Shown here piece after piece: positions 15,097 through 21,241 of a DNA stretch of 64,000 bases. Source of the DNA: Capnocytophaga leadbetteri (GTDB lineage Bacteria; Bacteroidota; Bacteroidia; Flavobacteriales; Flavobacteriaceae); contig NZ_QBKG01000004.1 of assembly GCF_003054025.1 (NCBI RefSeq), positions 62,001 through 126,000 of the forward strand, in the 5' to 3' direction. The notes under the pieces are model-generated. The model worked only from the letters and a program-made list of their open reading frames with translations. It made no database searches and was not told the origin of the DNA. The translations under genes were made by a program, and so were the position numbers. How positions within the stretch are numbered: the first letter of the stretch is position 1; every line of letters starts with the position of its first letter.

Positions 15097-15930
15097 ATGT
15101 ATACTGATATTACCACCAGAGACTATAGTGTATCGCAAGAAACTTTTAAGCTGTGCTACGACCCGCAGCTGCAACTCTATCGCACTACACCCGTACCCTC
15201 TCAACTTGGTAGATACTACGAGAGTGAAAATTATATATCGCATACTGACGGACGTAAAACCTTATTCGAGAAACTATACCAGTGGGTAAAGCACTATAAT
15301 CTAAAACATAAAATAAAACTCATTAGTCAATATAAAAAAGATAATATCAATCTGTTAGATATAGGAGCAGGCACAGGCGACTTTATAAAAGCCTGCCAGC
15401 AGTATGCTCATTGGCAAGCAGTAGGAGTAGAGCCTAACGATAAAGCACGTATTAAAGCTAGCGATAAGCAACTTACACTCTATCCTAACTACGAGGCACT
15501 TACCCTACATTCCTTTGATGTGATAACTCTATGGCACGTCTTAGAGCATATACCCGACACAGTTCAAGAGATTAAAATTCTTAAGAACCTACTGAAAGAC
15601 AATGGATTATTAGTAATAGCAGTTCCTAATTATCGCTCTTTTGATGCTAAGCATTACCAGCAATATTGGGCAGCTTTCGATGTACCGCGACACCTTTGGC
15701 ACTTTTCTAAGGACAGTATCAAACAGCTATTTGCTGCCGAAGGCTTCGAGCTTATAGCTACTTATCCTATGCTTTTTGATGCTTTTTATGTAAGTATGCT
15801 TTCAGAACAGTACAAAACCGGTAAGAAAAGCTTTCTAAAAGGTATCTATAACGGTCTCCGTTCTAACTATTATGGCTACCGCAAAGGCGAATATTCATCG
15901 CATATTTACCTACTCCGACTAGCCAATTAG
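15097..15930 (+). CDS. class I SAM-dependent methyltransferase
   Basis: A 277-residue methyltransferase with a Rossmann-type core. The SAM-binding motif I is LLDIGAGTGDF (about residues 86-96), acidic motif II lies at GVEPN, and ITLWHVLEHIPD (about 146-157) is motif IV of the UbiE/methyltransf_23 kind. The later PNYRSFDAKHYQQYW and DVPRHLWHFS segments are typical of family members that act on sugars or small molecules in cell-envelope pathways. The substrate is unknown. The next small gene follows after 26 bases and is probably cotranscribed. Confidence 0.88.
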   Translation: MYTDITTRDYSVSQETFKLCYDPQLQLYRTTPVPSQLGRYYESENYISHTDGRKTLFEKLYQWVKHYNLKHKIKLISQYKKDNINLLDIGAGTGDFIKACQQYAHWQAVGVEPNDKARIKASDKQLTLYPNYEALTLHSFDVITLWHVLEHIPDTVQEIKILKNLLKDNGLLVIAVPNYRSFDAKHYQQYWAAFDVPRHLWHFSKDSIKQLFAAEGFELIATYPMLFDAFYVSMLSEQYKTGKKSFLKGIYNGLRSNYYGYRKGEYSSHIYLLRLAN

Positions 15931-15956
15931 CATCAATTTTTTAATATAAAAATAAA

Positions 15957-16274
15957 ATGTTTGTAGTCAATAAATTCTTTGTACCTAAAGGTTTTTCAGG
16001 TATTACTTTATATCCTTTTGTATTTACAAATGATGCTAAGTATCTGAAAGATAGTAGGTTTAAAAATCACGAACGCATTCATTTAGCCCAGCAACGCGAA
16101 CTGTTAGTAGTGTTTTTCTACCTTTGGTATATAGCCGATTTTCTGCTGAAATACCTAAAGTATAAAGATAAATACCTTGCTTACCGCCATATTATTTTTG
16201 AAAAAGAAGCCTACGATAACGACCATAACCTCGATTACCTGAAGCATAGAAAGTGCTTCGCCTTTATAAGATAA
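15957..16274 (+). CDS. small HEXXH-containing protein, zincin-like
   Basis: A 105-residue protein that I do not recognise by name. It has HERIH (about residues 39-43), a HEXXH zinc-peptidase motif on a predicted helix, followed by a hydrophobic stretch LLVVFFYLWYIADFLL and then FEKEAYDND, whose glutamate could be the third ligand of a gluzincin site. There is no signal peptide; the hydrophobic stretch may be a membrane helix. It follows the methyltransferase closely. Peptidase activity is only a motif-based suggestion, since HEXXH can occur by chance in a protein this small. Confidence 0.65.
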   Translation: MFVVNKFFVPKGFSGITLYPFVFTNDAKYLKDSRFKNHERIHLAQQRELLVVFFYLWYIADFLLKYLKYKDKYLAYRHIIFEKEAYDNDHNLDYLKHRKCFAFIR

Positions 16275-16275
16275 A

Positions 16276-16291
16276 TGTTCCACGTGGAACA
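16276..16291. promoter_or_regulatory. parS-like site 3
   Basis: TGTTCCACGTGGAACA is a perfect 16-base palindrome and a full match to TGTTNCACGTGNAACA. It starts one base after the stop codon of the HEXXH gene and ends 19 bases before the next ATG. Confidence 0.9.
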
Positions 16292-16310
16292 TTTTTAATA
16301 CCACTATACG

Positions 16311-17111
16311 ATGAAAAGAATACTTTTATTTGCCCTGCTCCCTCTTATAGGGTCAGCCCAGATTATGAATCTGCCCGCTACACGCACAGAAAAAGAAGTA
16401 ACCGATAATGTTAGCACGCTTACCGAGCGCACTTACGATGTCTATCGCGGCAATCTTACCCAGAAACGCCTTGCTACCGAGAATACCTACGTGTTCAACC
16501 CCGCAGGTAATGCTGTTTCGTTAGAACAAAAATACGGCAATATTCGTCTGTATTACCAATATACTTACGCCGATGATAAGCTTCAACAGGTCATACTTAC
16601 CAAAGAAACCCATCACTATGTAGAGGTTACCATAGGTACTTATAAGTATGATGATAAAGGACGTATGCTTAGCTATACCTCTATACCTCAGCAAAATAAC
16701 ACCGCTACGGCTACCCCTACGCAGGTTTATACTTTCACTAAGTGGGACGCTAATGGTAACGCCATAGAGGGCACGCTCACTACGCCTCATTCCGAAGCCT
16801 TAGTGTATCAAGAGTTTGATAAGCAAAACCGCCGCACGTTGCTAAAGATGCTCACTAAAGCCGACTCACCTATTCAAATATACGTAGCTTTGCGTTACGA
16901 CCGCGAGGGTAGGGTAGTGGAGCGCAGTATTCGCGAGGGTTACACTCCTCCACAAATCTTGCGCTATACCTACGATAAAAAAGGCAATAATACAGGTATC
17001 AACGACCAAAAATTTGAACATACCTTCGATAAACAAGGCAACTGGCTTACCCGCACTATCTTTCTAAAAGGCAATATAGTAGGCTACGTAGAGCGAGAAA
17101 TTAATTACTAA
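16311..17111 (+). CDS. secreted YD-repeat-like protein, second copy
   Basis: A 266-residue exported protein with a signal peptide (residues 1-16, ending GSAQ). The mature part contains units such as YTYADDK, YKYDDKGRM, LRYDREGRV and YTYDKKGN, and ends with FDKQGNW before a final hydrophobic strand. This matches the layout of the protein at 2412-3224, with about the same length and the same closing pattern, so the two are probably paralogs. It has no obvious promoter of its own and may be read from the methyltransferase promoter. Function unknown. Confidence 0.75.
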   Translation: MKRILLFALLPLIGSAQIMNLPATRTEKEVTDNVSTLTERTYDVYRGNLTQKRLATENTYVFNPAGNAVSLEQKYGNIRLYYQYTYADDKLQQVILTKETHHYVEVTIGTYKYDDKGRMLSYTSIPQQNNTATATPTQVYTFTKWDANGNAIEGTLTTPHSEALVYQEFDKQNRRTLLKMLTKADSPIQIYVALRYDREGRVVERSIREGYTPPQILRYTYDKKGNNTGINDQKFEHTFDKQGNWLTRTIFLKGNIVGYVEREINY

Positions 17112-17515
17112 AATATGAAAACTCTAAAATTACCATTAACTATCCATCATTACTTTCATTAGTAGCTTCAAAAGCTGATATACAGTTATTTGACTATTTT
17201 GTAAGGCAAGGAGCTATTATTAATTATGTAATAAAAAGAACTGATAGAGTAGGAGAGGAGTACTGTACTTGTTTAGATTTTCTTTTAGAAATATATACTG
17301 ATAAATTTGATAGTTATGATGCTACCCCCTTTGATACCGAATTTGAAGATATAGACTTAGACGAAGAAGGAAGTATACAGATTTCTAAATCAGAATACAA
17401 TATTCTGAAATGGCACTCATATTGTCTTTATAAGATTATCTACTTAGATAGGTTAATTACTCATATCAAAGCAAGAGGAGGTAAAACCTATTTACAAACA
17501 AGCTATTTACACTAA
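17105..17515 (+). pseudogene. start-less remnant of an ankyrin-like small protein
   Basis: The frame starting at 17105 is open for about 136 codons to TAA at 17515 but contains no ATG, GTG or TTG start. The translation is protein-like: TINYPSLLSLVASKADIQLF, then DYFVRQGAIINYV, which has the cadence of an ankyrin repeat, and a later acidic segment with DLDEEGS. An ATG at 17115 opens a different frame (MKTLKLPL) and stops after 15 codons, so a one-base indel near 17120-17130 would rejoin start and body. I read it as a gene broken by a frameshift, possibly a small immunity-type protein. Confidence 0.6.
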
Positions 17516-17522
17516 ACGATGA

Positions 17523-17632
17523 GCGAAGGATAAGCGAAGGATAAGCGAAGGATAAGCGAAGGATAAGCGAAGGATAAGCGAAGGATAAGCGAAGGATAAG
17601 CGAAGGATAAGCGAACGATGACCGAACAATAA
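17523..17632 (+). repeat. 11-base tandem repeat (GCGAAGGATAA), copy B of the dispersed element
   Basis: Eight perfect head-to-tail copies of GCGAAGGATAA occupy 17523-17610. They are followed by two decayed units, GCGAACGATGA and CCGAACAATAA, and a decayed unit also precedes them. The same unit in fewer copies forms the core of the dispersed element at 2130-2233 and 37068-37171. Eleven bases is about one helical turn, so every unit presents the same face. The copy number is likely to vary between strains. Confidence 0.9.
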
Positions 17633-17668
17633 ACAAAAAATCAGAATTCAAAATTCAAAATTATTTAC

Positions 17669-17676
17669 TACCTTTG
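17669..17676 (+). promoter_or_regulatory. -7 promoter box with leuS-like leader
   Basis: TACCTTTG. The 55 bases from here are nearly the same as the leuS leader at 21193-21250 (CCCCATAATTGGCAAAT, GACAAATTAAGAAT and ATGCTT), so this promoter region is a duplicate of the leuS one or the reverse. The real gene starts 113 bases downstream at 17790. Confidence 0.55.
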
Positions 17677-17789
17677 CCCCATAATTGGCAAATTTGCTAA
17701 TCGACAAATTAAGAATGATGCTTTCATCTTCCCATTGCGTACGGCACAATACAAGGAGTATTACGTATTATTAAAATACCTGTTCAAAA

Positions 17790-19328
17790 ATGAAAAGAAT
17801 CTTTTTTTTATTAGTCTTGTTAGGGTCTCTTGCTAAAAGCTATGCAGGTCCTATAATTACTTTCTATGAAGACTTCAGTTTGAAAATAGAAGGTAAAAAA
17901 GTGTATTTAGTAAAAAAATACTATAGTAATGGCAATAAAATTGCAATTACTTCTTATGAAAAATACTTATTGCCTTTTGATAGTAAAGAGGCTCATATTG
18001 TTATGACAGGTGAGGAGGATGAAAATGAATTAATCATTGCTAATGCCAATAATTACTATTTTGTGGAGTATTTTAGAGATTATACAAAAAATATGAAACA
18101 GTGTGTAAGAGCTGTCAAAATGTTTCCTACTAATAGTGTTACTCAAACTTTCAGGAATAATTGCTTTTATGTAAATGGTAAGTGGGTGAGGGTAGCTATG
18201 GAAGATGGTGAGCTTACTCCAATGCCTGATTTTCCCAAGCACCCTACTGTTATCGCTGAATTGGAACATACTACTTTGTTAAAAGATAAAAACTTTGTGT
18301 ATGAGTATGATAACCGAACATATACTTTAAAAAAGATAGAGGGACTTAATGCTAAAACCGTACAATTTCAAAAAACCAATAGTTATTACAAAAATCTGTT
18401 ATATGACGATAATGCTTTTTATGTAATGGATTACAATGGGACTGATCTTATGGAAATCACTAAAGATCTGAGAGCAAAAGGCTGTAACAGAAAATTTACT
18501 GAGGCTACTTTTATCAGATACCGAAGTGAGGGGGAACTTTATGAACAGTATTTGTTGGATTTTAAAGATGGTAATTTGTGGAGTTGTGATAAATATGCTA
18601 ACTATAGATTTGTACTACCTGTTAAGAATGCTACTTATGTAAAAGCTCTTGAAATGGTAAAAACAAGCGAAGGATATTATATTTCATTGCGATATGATGA
18701 TCAACCTATTGATATGAGTGCTGTGCGAAATATCAATAAATTAAACAGGGTAAAGTATGCTTTTCATTACTTAAATCAGAGCTATGATTTGTATACTGAT
18801 GGAGAGCAACAATATATTTGTCTATCTAAAAAATTATATCCTCTGCAGATAGAAAAGCACGTTTGGGAAGCCTTCACCTCTAAACAAAAGTATTATCACT
18901 ATGAAAAAACGTTAGGAGATGACTTAAGCACCACACAAATAGCTGTAGTAGACAACCAATTGGTAATATATAAAATTACCTCCCTATTTAGTAAAAACTA
19001 TTTAGAAACACACCATACGCTCCCCATTGAGATTGTAAGAGAAATACCCCTTACATCAGAAGTCAAAGACCTAAAAATGTGTTATGCTACAAGAGATAAA
19101 CTCATTATTGACAATATCATCATAGATAATATAGCTGATTTTGATACGCTTACTTTTGTAGGAGCTATTTACACTTATGAATATGGTTACAAGAGCTATT
19201 TTAAAGATAAAAACAGTGTGTATTCTTATAGTAGAAAGGTTCAGAAAATAACCAAGGAAAACTACGACCCTAAAACCTTTGATGAAGAAGCAATGTGGAA
19301 ACTCAGAGTTAGGCAACCCAACAATTAA
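17790..19328 (+). CDS. secreted DKNYY-family protein
   Basis: A 512-residue exported protein with a signal peptide (residues 1-19, ending SYAG). The mature part has at least four units of the DKNYY type, where a residue run like D-K-N-x-V-Y precedes a short beta strand: LLKDKNFVYEYD, YDDNAFYVMDYNG, and FKDKNSVYSYSRKVQKI near the C-terminus. DKNYY proteins are common in Bacteroidota and Fusobacteria, and their role is unknown. Transcribed alone from a TACCTTTG promoter with a long leader. Periplasmic or outer-membrane-associated location is inferred. Confidence 0.75.
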   Translation: MKRIFFLLVLLGSLAKSYAGPIITFYEDFSLKIEGKKVYLVKKYYSNGNKIAITSYEKYLLPFDSKEAHIVMTGEEDENELIIANANNYYFVEYFRDYTKNMKQCVRAVKMFPTNSVTQTFRNNCFYVNGKWVRVAMEDGELTPMPDFPKHPTVIAELEHTTLLKDKNFVYEYDNRTYTLKKIEGLNAKTVQFQKTNSYYKNLLYDDNAFYVMDYNGTDLMEITKDLRAKGCNRKFTEATFIRYRSEGELYEQYLLDFKDGNLWSCDKYANYRFVLPVKNATYVKALEMVKTSEGYYISLRYDDQPIDMSAVRNINKLNRVKYAFHYLNQSYDLYTDGEQQYICLSKKLYPLQIEKHVWEAFTSKQKYYHYEKTLGDDLSTTQIAVVDNQLVIYKITSLFSKNYLETHHTLPIEIVREIPLTSEVKDLKMCYATRDKLIIDNIIIDNIADFDTLTFVGAIYTYEYGYKSYFKDKNSVYSYSRKVQKITKENYDPKTFDEEAMWKLRVRQPNN

Positions 19329-19393
19329 AAACAGACCTTGATATACAACTTCCATAGTTTTCACCACTTCCATTATTACTCCCCCGCGCTTGT

Positions 19394-19438
19394 GCTTGTA
19401 GCTCGTGCCTACTATAAATAGAGCTTGTAGCTCGCACC
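19394..19438 (+). repeat. short direct repeat in intergenic spacer
   Basis: GCTTGTAGCTCGTGCC (19394-19409) and GCTTGTAGCTCGCACC (19423-19438) differ at two positions. It stands out as a GC-rich island upstream of the porin-like gene promoter. No function is apparent. Confidence 0.5.
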
Positions 19439-19465
19439 AAATTTGCTCATTTGCGAATTATACTC

Positions 19466-19473
19466 TACTTTTG
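19466..19473 (+). promoter_or_regulatory. -7 promoter box
   Basis: TACTTTTG, 30 bases before the ATG of the beta-barrel protein at 19504. Confidence 0.6.
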
Positions 19474-19503
19474 CCCTATAATTAGCTAATTAGTAAATCA
19501 ACT

Positions 19504-20112
19504 ATGAAATATATCACTTCTTTGTTTTTGCTCTTAAGCCTTACCACACAAGCACAAAATGATTGGTTGCGCTATAGTACTTTGAGTGCTAAAGGTGGGA
19601 TAAACTTTGCTAACCTTTCTTTCAGAGGTGATGGTGATTACGATCCCGTTCAAAAACCTTACTTCGGATTTGTCTATACCGACTATGTATACGAATTTCT
19701 TGCAGGTAAATTTGAGCTCACCTACTCAGGTCAAGGTAGTAAATACAAATACTCCGAAAAAGGTATCAACACTTCCTACTCTATCCCTTATCTATCAGTG
19801 GGGTATGTAATGAGTTTTAGATTCTTTAAAGGAATGCGCTTAGATTGCGGAGGATCTCTTGATTTTGCTCTAAGCAAGGATGCTCAAATCCCCGACCAAC
19901 GTATGATGGACATCGCTGGATTTATGGGACTTGAAATATACCTCAATCCACAACTTTCTCTTGAAGCACGTATCAAAGGTGGACGATGGAGTGTTACAAA
20001 AGATGATTATACGCGTGAATACCCTTTCCGCTACGAACCTAAAAATGTAGTCTACCAAGTAGGACTTACTTACTACTTCAATCCCGATGTTTGGAAAGAT
20101 AAGAAAAATTAG
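19504..20112 (+). CDS. outer-membrane beta-barrel protein (PorT-like)
   Basis: A 202-residue protein with a signal peptide (residues 1-18, ending TQAQ). The mature part shows alternating hydrophobic strands rich in Tyr, Phe and Gly, for example LSAKGGINFANLSF, FELTYSGQGSKYKYSEKG, YLSVGYVMSFRFF and YQVGLTYYF. The last two strands end with aromatic residues, as in small eight-stranded barrels of the OMP_b-brl_2/PorT group. It is probably an outer-membrane protein; no ligand can be named. The next gene begins 12 bases downstream. Confidence 0.78.
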   Translation: MKYITSLFLLLSLTTQAQNDWLRYSTLSAKGGINFANLSFRGDGDYDPVQKPYFGFVYTDYVYEFLAGKFELTYSGQGSKYKYSEKGINTSYSIPYLSVGYVMSFRFFKGMRLDCGGSLDFALSKDAQIPDQRMMDIAGFMGLEIYLNPQLSLEARIKGGRWSVTKDDYTREYPFRYEPKNVVYQVGLTYYFNPDVWKDKKN

Positions 20113-20124
20113 CAAATTAATCCT

Positions 20125-21078
20125 ATGGCAATATCTATAAAACTCAAAAAACGTTGGGATGTTTATCCCACTTTGCAAGAGGTGCTTACAGCAACTCAAA
20201 ACCTTAGTGTGTCTCCTTTTGGTACTACAATAGACGATGACTTACAAGATTTTCGCGGTATCAAACTCATTGGTAAAGGTGAATGTATCAACGTTTCTCT
20301 TAGTAATTCTGATTTCTCAGGTTCGCTATGGCAAAATTTTCAAATTGCAGAAACCGAAACTTTTACTCCTCTAATAAACCGCGTAATTTTTGATGAAAGC
20401 TCTTTTCAGCAGAGTGAATATACTCCCCTTTGTGGACGAGGGGCTACATTCCTATCGTGTTGTTTTATCAATTGCAAATACAAAGGTGTTGGCTTCCTCC
20501 AAGCAGTCATTAAAGACTGCCTCTTTTCTGATATCAAAAAGAATGTACGCTTAGATTTTAACTGTAAGCTGATAGAAGATTGCTTATTCATTGGTGATAT
20601 TTACAAAACTAAATTTTGGTATTCGTCCTTAAAAAATTGTACCTTTGAAGGTGTACTTTATGATACTTCTTTCTGGGGAGTAAGAGACTTTACTTCGCAA
20701 AAAGAACCTATTTTACCTGAAAAAGTAGATAACCGAATGGAAAATATAGATTTCTCTCAAGCAGAAATGATACAGTGTAATTTCTGGGCTTATTGCTATT
20801 TAGATAAAGTGAAACCTTCTGAAAGGAATTGTGTTTTTAAGGTAACCGATGAATTTTATGAATGTTTACTAACCCAAATTCAAAGTAGTGAAAGTCCCTT
20901 AAAAGAGAAATTAATAAAATGGGTAAAATTATTCTACGCTCCACATATTACAGCCCCTTACAGAGTGGCTCATCCCAATGACGTTTCATTTAATCGTCCA
21001 GAAGATACTGAATTTAGCCAAACACTCTACAATTTCATCTGCGAGGCAGCAGAAGCCACCAATTGCAGAATTAAGTAA
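20125..21078 (+). CDS. pentapeptide-repeat-like protein of unknown function
   Basis: A 317-residue cytoplasmic protein without a signal peptide. Residues about 45-235 contain loose A(D/N)LXX-like strands: NVSLSNSDFSGSLWQNF, CCFINCKYKGVGF, IKDCLFSDI, LKNCTFEGVLYDTSF, and NIDFSQAEMIQCNFW. They suggest a right-handed quadrilateral beta-helix, though with long interruptions. The C-terminal 70 residues are helical. It follows the barrel protein by 12 bases and is likely cotranscribed. I do not recognise the gene; a scaffold or inhibitor role would be a guess. Confidence 0.65.
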   Translation: MAISIKLKKRWDVYPTLQEVLTATQNLSVSPFGTTIDDDLQDFRGIKLIGKGECINVSLSNSDFSGSLWQNFQIAETETFTPLINRVIFDESSFQQSEYTPLCGRGATFLSCCFINCKYKGVGFLQAVIKDCLFSDIKKNVRLDFNCKLIEDCLFIGDIYKTKFWYSSLKNCTFEGVLYDTSFWGVRDFTSQKEPILPEKVDNRMENIDFSQAEMIQCNFWAYCYLDKVKPSERNCVFKVTDEFYECLLTQIQSSESPLKEKLIKWVKLFYAPHITAPYRVAHPNDVSFNRPEDTEFSQTLYNFICEAAEATNCRIK

Positions 21079-21192
21079 GGTTTGTAATAAGCTTTGTCAA
21101 AGTCCCAAAACTTCGACAAAGCCTATTTTCTTATCTCTTACCTCTCTCTTATCTTAAAATGCCCCAAATTTGCATATCTATCAATTATACAC

Positions 21193-21200
21193 TATCTTTG
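21193..21200 (+). promoter_or_regulatory. -7 promoter box of leuS
   Basis: TATCTTTG. The following leader, which contains ATTGGCAAAT and two GACAAAT units, is nearly repeated at 17676-17728. It fixes the leuS start at the ATG 21242. Confidence 0.6.
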
Positions 21201-21241
21201 CCCCATAATTGGCAAATCGACAAATCGACAAATTAAGAATT

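Noticed and set aside
10752-15100. Clear GC-skew switch marking the origin
   Set aside because: Genes just before the gap look C-rich and rnr G-rich, but genes at 15-22 kb on the same strand are C-rich again, so the local skew is not consistent by eye.
17466-17651. Repetitive minus-strand ORF with an 11-residue period
   Set aside because: It is only the translation of the 11-base tandem repeat (three units make 33 bases); no start signal supports it.
17729-17789. Short upstream ORF (MLSSSHCVRHNTRS) in the DKNYY leader
   Set aside because: It starts in the duplicated leuS leader and has no independent support; it is probably a by-product of that duplication.
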